Source: Budorcas taxicolor
Lineage: Eukaryota > Chordata > Mammalia > Artiodactyla > Bovidae
NCBI RefSeq assembly: GCF_023091745.1
Contig: NC_068930.1
Span: 10,624,262-10,688,261, forward strand
Length of the DNA: 64,000 bases
Direction: 5' to 3'
Position 1 is the stretch's first letter. Each line of letters opens with the position of its first letter. Made by a program: the position numbers and the translations under genes. Under the pieces are notes generated by a model. The model did not search any database. It saw only the letters and a list, made by a program, of their open reading frames with translations, and was not told the DNA's origin. Shown here in pieces: positions 10,536 through 23,600 of the stretch.

Positions 10536-10950
10536 GGTTTAAGGTGCTCAGTCTTGCTTTGATACACTGATACACTGCAAAATGATTACCACCACAGTGT
10601 TAGTTAAGCCTGCATTGCATCACCTAATTGCCGTTTCTTTTTGTGTGGTGACCTATGCTCTTGGCAACTTTCAAGTATATAACGCAGGTATCGTTAGCTA
10701 CAATCACTGTGCCTAGAACTTGTCCATCTCATTATTGGAAGTCTGAACCTACCGATCATCTTTCCCTTTTCCCCACGCCCAGTCCCTGGCAACCGCCACT
10801 TAGCCTCTGTTGCTGTGAGTTTGACCCTTTAATGTTACACGTATAGGTGAGATCATGCACTGTTTGTTTTTCCCCTTATTTCACTCAGCATCATGCCCTC
10901 CAGTTCCATCCTTATTGTCACAAATGGCAGGACGTTTTCAGGTCTGGTTT

Positions 10951-12211
10951 TAATTGATTTGATAGATATTATTTTGAAAAGGGCTTTCTTCCAGTAAATT
11001 AACGGTGGCTGGAGGTTCAGCAAATAAGCATGGTGTACTCAGTGAGGCTGCCTGACGTAGCTGTGCGTGTCACTGTCCATAGATGAAGCAGGTGGCATGA
11101 GTGACTGGGTGTTCTAAATTCCAGGAACAGTCTGGGTTGCTGTTTAAATATACATACATAATACACATATACATATATGTATATATATAGTTTTTTTTCC
11201 AGAACAAGAGTGGTAAATTCCTTTGTGTATCAATTCCAAGTTTAGACGAGGAAAGCCCTCACATTTTCTGAAAATGTGGCTAATGCTGTGAACAGAAACG
11301 GAGTGTTAATTCCACTTAATGAACCAGGTTGTAAAGATCTGTCTGCCCCAGCTGTGTGTGGGGATAGTGTTCCTCTCAATTTATAGAACTTGGGGTCTTG
11401 ACTTATTTCCTTTTAATTGCATTCTATTTCTTAGCCAGCTCTTCTTCACAAATTACCAAACCAAACCAAACTGAAACCCAGCTTCCTTAGTATTCTTTCT
11501 GTGAACATCATTAGTGGCCCTAATTGAGGGATTAGAACTGGATCTTAGTTTTTTGTTTTCAGAAATGTCTCTAAGTCAGAATCACATGTCACGCATTCCT
11601 CCCCCTACCCCGCTCCCCATAATGAAATTGGACAAATTAAGTGCATTTTCTTTTTTTCCTTTATTCTCCTGCCAGGTTTTGATCGGTTATTTCCCTTCTG
11701 CCAGATGCAATCTGTTTTTCTCTTCTGGCTTTCCTCTGAACTTTTTGGTTTTATAAGTTGAAAAATATAACCTCCCACATCACACCCGTCGGGTTTCGTG
11801 ATGAACTAGTTATTCTCAAAGTCAGAACTTGATTTGGCTGCTACTGTCTGAAATACAAAATTGGGGTGGCTTCTCAGAGTTAAGCTGGTGTGGCTTTTGC
11901 AAATCTTTTTCTCATCTAAGATTTGGCTCCAGATGAAGGTGAAATAGTTTGCATTCTGGGCCAATTAATAAGTTTATTGGCACTAAGTACTTCGTGCCAT
12001 TTGTTAGAGGGCCGCAAGCTGATTTATTTTTATTACTGAAGCATCTGAAAAACATAAAAGTGTTTGACAGACCACTGAGGCAGTCTTCTCCCTTGACTTG
12101 TGGAAGAAACAAACTGAAACGAACTGTGAGTTGCTGAAGCTCTCCCGGCAAATCTAAGCCGAGAAGCCACAACCACAAATGATGATGATGATAAATATTT
12201 AAGGGTCAAGG
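10951..12211. other. FAM169B intron, mostly unique, AT microsatellite
   Basis: A mixed ta/ca simple repeat lies at about 11148-11190 ('tacatatatgtatatatata'). The rest is unique-looking. No exon with valid splice borders was found. Confidence 0.45.
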
Positions 12212-12223
12212 ATTAAATATAAA

Positions 12224-12434
12224 GGGCTTCCCTGGTGGCTCAGCAGTGAAAGAATCTGTCTGCAATCCAGGAGACTCAGGTTCGATCCCTGAGTGGGGAA
12301 GATCCTCTGGAAAAGGAAATGGAAGCCCACTCCAGTATTCTTGCCTGGAGAATCCCATGGACAGAGCCTGGTGGGCTACAGTCCTTAGCGTCACAAAGAG
12401 CTGGACACGACTGAAGCCACTGAGCACAGCACAC
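12224..12434 (+). mobile_element. Bov-tA SINE
   Basis: The body is full length. It is flanked by the 12-bp target duplication attaaatataaa at 12212-12223 and 12435-12446. Confidence 0.94.
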
Positions 12435-12477
12435 ATTAAATATAAAACCAAGCATCATATTTATGTCAAACTTAACG

Positions 12478-12687
12478 GACTTCCCATGCGGCACAGTGGT
12501 AAAGAAAATGCCTGCAGTGCAGGAGAAGTGAGTTCAGTCCCAGGGTCAGGAAGATCCCCTGAAGGAGGGCATGGCAACCCACTCCAGTATTCTTGCCTGG
12601 AAAACCCTGTGGACAGAGGAGCCTGGTGGGCTACAGTCCAGGGGGCTGCAAAGAGTCGGACACGACTGAGCATGCACGCAGCAGCAG
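12478..12687 (+). mobile_element. Bov-tA SINE
   Basis: It begins 'ggacttcccatgcggcacag' and ends 'cacgactgagcatgcacg'. It lies only about 30 bp after the previous SINE target duplication, in the same orientation. Confidence 0.93.
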
Positions 12688-12844
12688 TTCCCTCTCCCAG
12701 AGCCCTCATGGACGAAAATCTAGGCTGCAGCAGGTCCACTGGCCTGGGACTCAGAAGTCCTGGTCTGGGGTTGCAGACCTGGCCTGCCTTTGGCAGAGCC
12801 CTCATCCAACTGTCTTAAGTCCTCTTGTGAACAAGGCAGTGAAA

Positions 12845-12975
12845 TAAACAAATGTAACTGCTTACCCTCTTTGAGCTTCAGTTTCCTCACCTGTAAACCA
12901 GGATTTTCCTCGTGGCTGGTAAGAATCAAACGGTAGCATGTGGGTGGCAGTCTCAGCCCAGGCATTAATAATACT
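12845..12975 (-). mobile_element. MIR SINE fragment, antisense
   Basis: 'gcttcagtttcctcacctgt' followed by 'aaaccaggattttcctcgtg' is the reversed MIR core with little else preserved. Confidence 0.7.
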
Positions 12976-13250
12976 CTTGCTGATTTCATCGTGGTGCATA
13001 CGAAAGGGTGATACACACCCAGGCCCTTAGGCTGTCATATGGGAATGTTGTTGGAGTAAAATCTAATAATACTGTCATTGTGTCACTGGCTGTTTGGTTT
13101 TACCTCAAGTGCCACATTTTAGTGGTTTCTTGTAGTTGTCCAGAGGGCTGAATTTAGACTGTATCTGGGCTCAGTCACATAGAATGGGGATCGATTAGTT
13201 ATGTCTGCTGTGGGTGCAGGAGGCCTTCATTTGTACCACCTGTGCCAGCC

Positions 13251-13791
13251 GTGAAATTAAGACGCTTGCTCTTTGGAAGAAAAGCTATACCTAACCCAGA
13301 CAGCATATTAAAAAGCAGAGACACTACTTTGCCAACAAAGGTCCATATAGTCAAAGCTATGGTTTTTCCAGTAGTCATGTATGGATGTGAGAACTGGACC
13401 ATAAAGAAGGCTGAGCACCAAAGAATTGCTGCTTTTGAGCTGAGGAGTTGGAGAAGACTCTTGAGATTCCCTTGGATTGCAAGGAGATCAAACCAGTCAA
13501 ACCTAAAGGACATCAACCTTGAATATTCATTAGAAGGACTGATGCTGAAGCTGAAGCTCCAATACTTTGGCCACCTGATACAAAGAACTGACTCATTTGG
13601 AAAGACTCTGATGCTGGGAAAGATTGAAGGCAGGAGGAGAAAGGGACAACAGAGGATGAGATGGTTGGATGGCATCACCGACTCAACAGACATGAGTTTG
13701 AGCAACCTTTTGGAGTTGGTGATGGACAGGGAAGCCTGGCATGCTGCAGTCCATGGGGGTGCAAAAAGTCGGACATGACCGAGCAACTGAT
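13251..13791 (+). mobile_element. BovB LINE, 5'-truncated, with ORF2 C-terminus
   Basis: The + strand frame 13242-13778 encodes the BovB RT C-terminus (LPTKVHIVKAMVFPVVM, RMRWLDGITDSTDMSLS, ending MDREAWHAAVHGGAKSRT). It is flanked by an 11-bp target duplication ctgtgccagcc at 13240-13250 and 13792-13802. The 5' truncation leaves no endonuclease or RT catalytic part. Confidence 0.95.
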
Positions 13792-13802
13792 CTGTGCCAG
13801 CC

Positions 13803-14521
13803 ATGGGCTATATGCATGCAGAGAATGCTGACAGGCAGGAACAGGAAGTCATTTTGACTTGGTAATGATGAAGCCCTTTTGTGGGCCTGAGCTTGACCAC
13901 AGTACAGTTTCCTCAATTGTCGTGACATTGCAATGGGTGAGAGATGGTTCCATATGTAGCCTTGGGATGGGCTGGGCCTTGAGTTCCAGCAACTCTGTGG
14001 GGTTGAGACACTAGTATGTACTCAAAATCTGTCACAAGTCATTGAAAATCAGTTGATCTTGGTGTAGCAACTGCACACCAGATATGACCCTCTATTATTC
14101 ACCTTGCTCTGAGCGTCAGAATCCTTGAGCTGTTGTTAAAGATATGGCAGATTGGGTTGCTCCCTGGACACATCCAGGTCTCTGCTGAGATGGCTTGCCT
14201 GGAAGTCACCTCCTGTTTCACTGATATGTGACTGCCCTCTGCCTCCTCATACTCCCCGTCTGTGGCTCTGGAGACCAAGGGGGCCTTTCTGGCCCTCCCC
14301 CCGGCTCCTGGAGGCCAGGGTGGGTGTGAAAGGCCAGGGTTGAGAAAACCTCCGTGAGAAACTGTGATCCTCAGTTTGGATCTCAAGCACGAGAAGAATT
14401 GCACGGTGGGGGGGCCCACACCTGGCCCCCGGCGTGTGGGTCGATTCCAAGCATCGAATTTATTGTGTCTGACTTTCCCTACTTGTCTCACTTAGATGTT
14501 CTTTTTGTTTTTCCTTCAAAG
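13803..14521 (+). other. FAM169B intron, no feature beyond the acceptor tract
   Basis: Unique-looking intron. A G-run lies at about 14406-14413. The T-rich tract at 14499-14518 serves the 14522 acceptor. Confidence 0.45.
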
Positions 14522-14699
14522 GTTCAGTCATTTGGGGAAAGGATTGTGCTTTTCATTCTGAATGTCGTTATTTTTGGAAGACTAGAAAGGAATTTGGATG
14601 ATGATGACATGTTTTTTTTACCTCACTCTGTGAAGGAGGAGGCTAAGATTCTGTGGCGAAATGGAGCAGCTGTTGGATTTTACACAACCAAAAGGAAAG
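14522..14699 (+). CDS. FAM169B: FAM169B exon (GERIVLFILN segment)
   Basis: A 178-nt exon follows acceptor ttttccttcaaag (phase 0) and ends at donor gtgagg, leaving 1 nt. It encodes 59 residues starting VQSFGERIVLFILNVVIFGR, then an acidic run LDDDD, FFLPHS, and AKILWRNGAAVGFYTTKRK. The G-E-R-I/V-V-L-x-x-L-N block and the AKIxWxxGxAxGFY block are the most conserved parts of the family. The GFY strand with its preceding W-x-x-G is where a GNAT-like fold would place one of its central strands; that is inference. The A-rich acceptor is slightly weak. Confidence 0.9.
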
Positions 14700-16150
14700 G
14701 TGAGGGCCACGCGGCCACGTGGGGCCACCACCCCTTCAGGCTTGCGGGGAGGCTCCGGGTGTCTGCCTGCTCGGAGGACGCCCTGAGCACAGATGTTCCT
14801 TGGAGACAATCTTCTGGCGCGAGAACTGCCACTAGCTCAGCTGTCATGTAAATAAGCCCAAGGTATGGATTTTGATTTCACCACATTTCTCGTTTTACTG
14901 GCCAAAAGGATGAAGATCCCTTACAGCCCTTGGGTTCCCGGGTAGTGCCCCGTCCCCTGTAAAATGGTTGTTGCCATGAATGGTTGTAAAATGACTTTGC
15001 AAGCACAATGCTATTCGTTTCTTTTCTTTAATGTTACCAGTTTGCTCTCAGGAAAAACACCATTGCTAACAGCTGACATGTGGTGCAAAGGCGCACTGGA
15101 TGCCAAGATTTATAGACATTACCTCAGAAAAGAGGGAGGTCGGCCACGATAGCGAGGTTAGGGTAAAGCCCTGGGACTTGATTTCAGGGGTGGTGAGGAG
15201 CAGGGTGTGCTATTTTGTCTAAGGGATCACGCTCTTCTTCGACATTGCTTTCTTTAATAGTTTCTTTGACTTTGAAAGTTCTGTCAATATCTCTGACCCA
15301 GCTGGTCAGGCCCTATCATTTAATTCTTACAAAGTTCTGAATTTTAGCAAAAGTGAAATTCCCAAGTACATCACCACAGATACGCTATTATCTCAGTTGA
15401 GTGTTTTTCCCCTGGGGATACAAAGGCTACTATCGTGGTTCTGAGCTGTGTTCACATGTGTGTCTGTTCCACGTGTCCAGGATGGAATACATCTGCATTC
15501 CTCACTTTTTTCCTCCCCTCCATGTGGTGTGAGACAACTTGCGTCTCACGCAGACAAGCCCTGTAGGTCATTATTTGTCAGAGTCGATCATAGAGGCAGA
15601 GGCACCCGCGTCTGTCAGCTCCTTGGGTCATTGAGAGCCGTTTGTCCTTCGATTTTGATGTACGGTTTCACTCCTTGGGGTGGCTGTGTTCTCTAGTCAT
15701 TCATTTAGATAGACCAAGGGATCTGGAGAAGCCTCAAAGAGGAAGTATTTTGGTAATTCCTTTTCTCGGGCCACTCATTTGCTGTCATCTGCTACCAAAT
15801 GGCTTGTGTTCAGTTTGTGGCAAAATCCTTTGTGCTATAAATGTCCTACTAACAGTAACGAAAACTGTTAATAGATTCGGACTTGATGTGTGAGCCACGG
15901 TTTAGGGGCAGAAAGAGCTTGCCAGCGCTGCTGTTGCTGCTGGTCTCCGTGATATCCCAGACTTTGTTCCAAGAGAATCAAGCAGAGGTTGGGTGTGATG
16001 TCTCATTCATCTCAAGGCAGACCCAGAAGTATGGCGTGGAAGGAGGATATTAAGCTGTTGAATTGAGGCAGAACAGACTCGGTGGCTTGGATTTCTGCCT
16101 CCTCTTCGTTTCTCGTGAATTCTACAAATCTGATGGAAAGTTCTCTTCTT
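14700..16150 (+). other. FAM169B intron, unique DNA
   Basis: No transposon or exon was recognised between the 14699 donor and the SINE at 16151. It is one of the longer repeat-free stretches, so a regulatory element is possible but unsupported. Confidence 0.4.
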
Positions 16151-16355
16151 GGGATTCCTTGGGGGCTCAGACGATGAAGAATCTGCCTGCAATGCAGGAG
16201 ACCTGGGTTCAGTACGTTGGTTAGGAAGATCCCCTGGAGAAGGAAATGGCAACCCACTCCGGTATTCTTGCCTGGAGAATTCCATGGACAGAGGAGCCTG
16301 GTGGGCTACATACAGTCCATGGTGTCGCAAAGAGTCAGACACGACTGAGTGACCA
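16151..16355 (+). mobile_element. Bov-tA SINE
   Basis: 'ccttgggggctcagacgatg', 'ctggagaaggaaatggcaac' and 'agtcagacacgactgagtga' define a full-length copy. Confidence 0.93.
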
Positions 16356-16559
16356 ATAGTTTCACACTCATTTTCTCTGAAGCTGCTTACTAGGTCTTGT
16401 TTTCATCCATGACCCATGAACTGATTTTTTTAAGTGGCAATTGACTGTTAGTCAACCAGAAGCTGAGTTTAAAAAGTATCAAATGAATAGAAAATTCAGT
16501 AAATAAAAAGTATTTTTCTGACAATTAAAAACATTTTTTTTTTTACTGCTTATTTCTGG

Positions 16560-19430
16560 ATTAGCTTGTTTTTTGGAGAGCCAGAATAAAAGTATTTCTG
16601 TGGAGTAGTTACAACGATGCTACCATCATTGTTTGAGAGTTCCCGTCACTTCGCATGCTTGCTTGTCCTCCATGTTGTATTGTTGATTTCAGTCATTCTG
16701 CAATTTGGTATCTGATATCTAATTTTGATTTTAATTTGCATTTTCCTAACGGTATTATCATGTTTTCATGTGCTTTTCTGATGGTCATATATCTTCTTGG
16801 GTGAAGTGTCTGTTCAGATATTTTTGCCTATTTTTTTATTGGGTTGTTTGTTTTCTCATTAATATTACTGAGCATTGAGTATTCTTTCTATGTTATGCTC
16901 TCTGTTCTTCATCAGATATATTTTGAAAACATTTTCATTTTGGCCTAATAATTTTTTCAGAGCACAGAAGTTTTAAATTTTAGTGCAACCTAATTTATCA
17001 TTTACCAAATGTCATTATAATTCAGCTCAAACTATTTTCCAATTTACTTTATGATTTTGATGGTTTCTTAAAAAGTAAGTTTTTAATTTCCAGATATTTG
17101 TGAGCATTTCCATATGTTTTATTTTTTGTTGATTTTTAATTTAATTCTGTTGCAATAATATAGTCTGCAACATTTTAATATTTTGCAACCTATTGAGAGT
17201 TGTTTTATAGTCCTGTATGTGGTTTATCTTGGTAGATACTCCATATGGACTTGAAAGTGGGTGTATTTTGCAGGTATTAGGTTTCATGTTTTGAAAATGT
17301 TAGATTAAGATGATTGATACTGTCATTCAATATTCTTACTAATATTTTTACCTGATTGTGAAGTTCTGCAGGAAGTATGTTAAAGTCTTTGTGATTGTGG
17401 GTTCACCTCTTTCTTCTTTTAGTTCTGTCCGTATTTTGTACTTCATGTATTTTGGAATTTTGTCATTAATCACATCTAAATTATAATTGCTATATTTGTC
17501 TGATGTATTGACCATTTTGTCGTTATGAAGTGGCCCTCCACTTGTCTTCAGTGATATCTCTTGTTATGAAATTTATTTTCTCTGCTATTAATACAGCCAC
17601 TTCATCTTCTTATGCTTACTGTTTGCATAGAATATATTCTTCCTAGCCTTTTACTTTTAGTCATTTATGTCTTTATATTTAAAGCATGTGTTTTGTTGAC
17701 AGCATCAAATTGGGTCTTAGACTTTAAATCTAGTTTTTTTTTTTTTTTATTTTTCAGGTTTATTTATATACCTTTTGTTATACATAAGGATGAATACAGA
17801 GTCACGTGGGGGTCAGCAGACCTGACCCTTGTCACAATCAGGTGCTTCATATAAAATTATACAAAGGTCTTATGGGTTTTACATCATCTTCTGGCCATGA
17901 GGCCTGCTTGCATTTTATGATCCTTTCTTTCTTTTTTTTTTTTTTTTTTTTTTCAAAAATGGAAAATATATTTTATTTATTTATTTTTTTTATTTTTATT
18001 TTTTTTTAATTTTAAAATCTTTAATTCTTACATGTGTTCCCAAACATGAACCCCCCTCCCACCTCCCTCCCCATAACATCTCTGTGGGTCATCCCTAGTT
18101 TTAATAATCTGTCTTTTGATTGGAATATTAGTCTATTTCCATTTAATTATTGATATGGTTGTACTTAGATCTTCTCTGTTGCAATTTGTTTTCTGTCTTC
18201 TGTTTCTTTTTTTTCTCTGTTCTTCTTCTCCTGTCTTATTTTGTTTTAATCAGATTTTTTTTACTGTTTCATTTTAATTTCTTTCTTGGCATTCTAGCTT
18301 TATATTTTTGTACTTTTAAAAGTTGTCGCTCTAGAGATTACATATGCATCTTAAACTTAGGTTAACTTAGAGTGCATATAGAATTACTTAAGGTAAAATA
18401 TAGAAACCTTGCAGTAGTATATTTTTATGTACCTATTATTTCATAGTGCTGTTGTTGTGTTGATATATTAGATGTTTGTTATAAACCTGTTGCTACTGAC
18501 TTATAAATTTTAATTTAGATAGTTATATCTTTTAAAGGTATAAAGAAAAAATATGTAATTTAGAAATGTTTATCCAGATATTTACCATTAAAATTTTTTT
18601 GTATAGGTTCCAGTTGCCCTTCAGGCTAAAGTTCTTCCTTTAAAATTTCTTGTAGGGAGTTGATGGCAATAAAATCTCTCAGGTTTTGTTTATTGAAAAT
18701 GTCTTTATTTCACTTACATATTTGAAGTGTTGTTTATCCAGTTATAGAACAGTTAGTGATACCTTTCTTCCTTCAGAAATTGAATATATTGTTCCAGTAT
18801 CTTCTGGCTTTCATAGTCTTTGGTGAGAAGTCAGCAATTAATTTATTGTTGTTCTTCACACATAAAATGGCATTTTTCTCTGAATGCTTTCAAGTCTTTC
18901 TCTTTAGCTTTTTTTGCAGTTTAACTGTGATTTTTCTAGGAATGATTTTATTTTCATTTCTTTTTGGGGCTTTGTTGAACTTTCTGAATCGAGTTTCCTA
19001 CCAAATTTGGGAAGATTTTGGTGATTAGTTCTTCAAATTTTTGTGCTCTTTTCTTTATCTGGGATATCAGTTATATGTATGTTGGGGTGCTTCATATTGT
19101 CTTGTAGTCTCTGAAATTTTGTTTATTTTTATTCAAACATTTTCCACTTTTTTGGTTGGATAATTTCTGTTGATCTGTATTCAGGTTTATCTGCCATCTC
19201 CAAACTGTTGTTGAGCTTATTTAAAGATTTCAGTTATTGTAGGTTTGACCTGTATAATTTCTATTATGTATAGTTTCTATTTCTCTGTTGAGATTCTCCA
19301 TTTATTCATTGAGCATATCTTTCCCTTTAATTTAAAGAATTACTTTAATTCTTTGAACATATTTGTAAAGTCATTTTGAGTTCTTTGTCTGCCAAATCCA
19401 ACACCTGGACCTATTTAAAATCAGTTATAT
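16560..19430 (-). mobile_element. Old L1M LINE, antisense, left part
   Basis: Strongly AT-rich DNA reading as reversed L1: 'gcattttcctaacggtatta', 'tttatcttggtagatactcc', 'aatttcttgtagggagttga', 'gtctttatttcacttacat'. It appears to be interrupted at 19431 by a sense L1M and to resume at about 26725 ('gtttctttgcatgtgttgg'). It also holds a younger L1 3' end near 17925-18115. Confidence 0.7.
17925..18115 (-). mobile_element. Ruminant L1 (L1_BT-like) 3' end, antisense
   Basis: A long T-rich tract at 17930-18010 (a reversed poly-A tail) is followed by 'cccaaacatgaaccccc' and 'ctcccacctccctcccc', the reversed 3' UTR of bovine-type L1. A T-tract at 17737-17750 followed by 'tttttcaggtttatttatat' may belong to another insertion. 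Confidence 0.65.
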
Positions 19431-19934
19431 TAGAGTGAGCGATATGGTGGAATAAAAAGCTCCCCTTCGGTCTACACCCAGTAAAGCATTTGCAGTTCAG
19501 CAAAAGTGCCTCTGGTCAACACACCAGTATGGTGGAAAATTCTGCACGTCTGTGCATTTAAAGCTGGGTGGACTGGAATGCAAAGGGAAGGCAGAGCTAG
19601 GGAGCAGCAGCCTGGCTCTCTGGCGGTGGGAGCTGAGCCCCTCGTCCAGAGGACAGATAGCAACAGGGGGTGAGGGAAAGCAGCCCTGGCCTCTGAGGTG
19701 CTGGTCCAACCCGGACTCCTTCCTGCCAGTGTCCTCCCCTGTGGCAGCAGAGTCTGCAACTCAGGGATGCTGGGCCCCAGGGAAGAGAGCACAGCCAGTG
19801 ACATTGGCAGCAGGAAGGCCTCAGTGGCCCCTGGAGACACAAGAAGCAATAACGAGGATACAGAGCCACTCCTCCGACAGAAGTGGTAGAGGATAGAACG
19901 CACCAACGCGCAAATGTAATTGGAGGTTGCTCAC

Positions 19935-20113
19935 ACGACTGAGCGACTTCACTTTCACTTTTCACTTTGATGCATTGGAGAAGGAAATGGCAACCCACTC
20001 CAGTGTTCTTGCCTGGAGGATCCCAGGGACGGGAGAGCCTGGTGGGCTCTGGTCTATGGGGTCGCACAGAGTCGGACACGACTGAAGTGGCTTAGCAGCA
20101 GCGGCAGCAGCAG
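19935..20113 (+). mobile_element. BOV-A2 SINE
   Basis: 'gagcgacttcactttcactt', 'gcattggagaaggaaatggc' and the tail 'gtggcttagcagcagcggc' identify it. It is inserted in the 5' part of the sense L1M. Confidence 0.92.
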
Positions 20114-21986
20114 GAGGTAAGGAAAACCATAAACTTGTGCTATTGCGCCACCTACTGGAAAACAAAAGACCGAATTTCTGCCCTGTTGAATCAGAATCAA
20201 GCAGAAAGATAACTACTTCAGAGGTACTGACCGAGGAACAGCTCATCAAGTGCCGTGAAGAACCAAAGTAACGCCATACCACAAAGGAAAATGACATTTC
20301 TCCAGAAGCCAAATTTAAAGTCATGGAATATCACAATTTAACGGACAAGAAATTCAAAAGAGGTGTCATGAAGAAATTCATTGAGTAACAAGAAAACTCA
20401 GAAAGGCAGTTCAATGAGCTCAGGAATAAAATTAGTGACCAGAAGTAATACATTACTAAAGACTCTAAAAAGAATCAAGCAGAAATTCTGGAGCTGAAGA
20501 ACTCAATAAATGAGATAAAGAATGGCCTTAGAAAGCACTGGAAATGTTTCAGATCATATGGAAGAGAGAAGTAGTGAGTTCAAAGACAGAAATCTATAAA
20601 TGATGCAAATATTAGAGGAAAGAGAAATAAGACATTAAAAAATGAGGACATTCTATGAGAGCTATCCAGCTTTATGGGAAGGGTAAACATGAGGGTAATG
20701 TGTATCCCAAAAGGAGAGGAGAGGGAGAAGGGAGCAGAGAGATTCCTTAAAGAAATCAAAGCTGAGAAGTTCTCAAACCTGCACAAGAAATTGGGTAAAC
20801 AAGTCCTTAAAACTAAGAGAGCACCCAATTGCCTCAATGCAAAAAGACCTTCTTTAAGACAAACTATCGTAAAACTATCAAAAATCAATGACAAAGAATT
20901 AATTTTAAAGGCAGACAGAGATGAGGGGGATGATGATAATGTCCAGAAACACCCACAAAGTCTAGCAGCAGATTTCTCAGCAGGAAGTCTACAGGCCAGG
21001 AGGGAGGAGAATGATATTTTAAAGATACTGAAAGATACAAAATGTCACCTGAAAATACTTTATCCAGAAATATTATCACTCAGATATAAAGCTGAAATAA
21101 AGACTTCCTGAGATAAATAAAAATTGAGGGAGTTCACCAACACTAGATATGCCTTACAGGAAATGTTGAAAGGAGTTTTTCTGCCAGAACCAAAAAGGTA
21201 AAAGGACAGAAAAGCAAGTTAATAAATATGAATAGAATCAGAAAATTATAACTGTTTATCAGAATCAGTTTTAAACCTTTTAGTATAGCATAAAGGCTAA
21301 AGGGGGAAAATCAGAAAAAAAATAACTAGAGCCATGGTCATTTGAACATGAAAAGGGATAATTTGAAAAAAACAAAAATAGAGAAGGAGAAGTGGGGAAA
21401 GGACAAGAACCCTATAGGTAAATGAAGATAAGATGCTATCAGCAGAAAAAGGATTATTGCATCTATGAGATGTTTTATACAAGCCTCATGGTAACCACAA
21501 AACATAAATCTAGAACAGAGGCATGAAACATAAAAAAGGAGGAAACTGAAAAAATGTAGAAAACCACAAAACCGAGATGACAGGCTGGAACACAAAGAAA
21601 AAGAAGCCAGCAGTGATATAGAGAAACCAGCAACAAAAGATGAAATGGCAATACTAAGTCCTCATTCATCAATAATTACCCTAAACGTAAATGGAGTGAA
21701 TTCACCCCTCAGAAGACAGAGTGGCTGTGTGGATTAAAAAACAAGAACCAATTTGTTACTGGAGATTCCAGGAGACTCACTTCAGCTCTGAAAATAAACA
21801 TAGGCTAAGAGTGAAGGGTTGGAAGATGATGTTCCAAGGAAATGGCAGCCGAAAGAAAGTGGGTGAAGCCATACTCAGCAGAGAAAATAGACGTAAAGTC
21901 AAAAAATTTACCAAGAGACCAAAATGGGTGGTATGTAAAAATAAAGGGATGGGGGGACAGTTTATCAAGAAAACAGTATAGTGGTT

Positions 21987-21988
<2 letters not shown>

Positions 21989-22029
<41 letters not shown>
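21989..22029. repeat. (CA)n microsatellite
   Basis: About 20 uninterrupted CA units lie inside the L1M ORF2 endonuclease region. It is likely length-polymorphic. Confidence 0.95.
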
Positions 22030-22032
<3 letters not shown>

Positions 22033-23276
22033 TTAAACATAAGGGCACCAAAATATATATAATTGTTAACAGACCTAAAGGGAGGAATTGACAGCGACAC
22101 CATAATAGTGGGGGACTTCAACATCTCTTTTACATCCATGGCTAAATCATCCAGGCAAAAAAGTCAACAAGGAAACTGGGCCTTAAGTGAAACATTAGAC
22201 CAGATGGATTGGATAGATTTGTACAGACATTCCATCCGAAAGCAGCAGAATACACATTCTTCTCAAGAGCACATGGAACTTTCTCAAGGGTAGGCCATAT
22301 GTTGGGACACAAAACAAATCTCAGTAAATTTTAGAAGACTGAACTCATATCAAGCATCTTTTCTGATCACCATGGTATGGTATGAAACTAAAAGTCAACT
22401 ACAAGAATAAAGCTGGGAAAATCACAGATGTGTGGAGACTGAACAAAGTGTTACTGAGTGACTGTTAAGTCAATGAAGAAGTCAAAGGAGAAATAAAAAA
22501 TCACCTGAAGGTTAAAGTAAGATGAAAAGACAACATACCAAAATTTATAAGATGTAGCAAAAGTGGTACTAAGAGGGAAGTTTATAGCAAAACAGGCCTA
22601 CCTCAAGATACAAGAAAAATCCTAATGAACAATCTGAACTTACACTGAAAGGAATGAGAAGAAAAAGAACAAAGAAAGCCCAAAGTCAGTAGAAGGAAAG
22701 AAATAATAAAATCAGAAATGAAAGAGGAGAAATAACAATGTATACCACAGAAACACCAAGGGTTACAAGAGAATATTATGAACAGCTATATGCCAACAAA
22801 TTGGACAACCTAGAAGAAACGCATGGATTCTTAGAATTGAACAAGTGTCCAAGGCTGAATCATGAATAAATAAAAAATCTGAATAGACTGATCACTAATA
22901 CAGAGATTGAAACAGTAGTCAGAAGCTCCCACCAAACAGAAGTTCAGAACCAGGCAGCTTCACAGGTGAATTCTACCAAATATCCAAAGCTTTAAGGCCT
23001 GTCTTTCCCAAACTATTCCAAAATATGTAATAGAAGGGAATGCTTTCTAACTCACTTTGCAAGGACAGCATCACCCTAATACAAAAATCAGACAAAGACA
23101 ACACACGTATATACACACACGCAGAGTGATGAACATAGTTCAATATCTCTGATGAACATAGTTGTAAAAATCCTCAACAAAATATTAGCAAAGAAACTCC
23201 AATAATGCATTAAAAGCTTTGTGTACCGTGATCAAATGGGATTTGTTCCAGAGGTGCAAGAACAGTTCAATGTAGG

Positions 23277-23440
23277 GACTTCTCTGGTAGTCCAGTGGTT
23301 AAGAATCCACCTTCCCATGCAAGGGACACAGGTTCAGTCCTTGGCTGAGGAACTAAGAGCCCACATGCCATGGGGCAGCTAAGCCTGTGTGCCACAGCTA
23401 AGGCTCAATACAGTCAAAAATAAATACATAAATATTTAAA
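23277..23440 (+). mobile_element. CHR SINE, sense
   Basis: 'gggacttctctggtagtcca' and 'gtggttaagaatccacc' form the head. The tail ends in a 'aataaatacataaatattt' run. Confidence 0.82.
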
Positions 23441-23600
23441 AAATGGTTCAACATATGCAGATCAGTCAGCCTGATGCAGCGCATAAACAGATTGAAGGAT
23501 AAAAACATACAATTATCTCTGTAGACGTAGAAAATCAGTTGATAAGATTAAACATCCCCTTATGATAAAAATTCTCAATAAAGTGATGTAGAAGGGACAT

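Larger units (their letters stand above)
9830..10950 (-). mobile_element. L1M LINE fragment, antisense, with two SINE insertions
   Basis: 'gcatcttttcatgtactctt' and 'gagtttttccatattatagc' are old L1 3'-region text read backwards. It resumes at about 10306-10342 and 10536-10950 ('gtccctggcaaccgccactt', 'ttatttcactcagcatcatg'). Confidence 0.7.

Noticed and set aside
20674..21111. 145-residue Lys/Glu-rich + strand frame
   Set aside because: It lies in the ORF1 position of the degraded sense L1M and has no host-gene signs.
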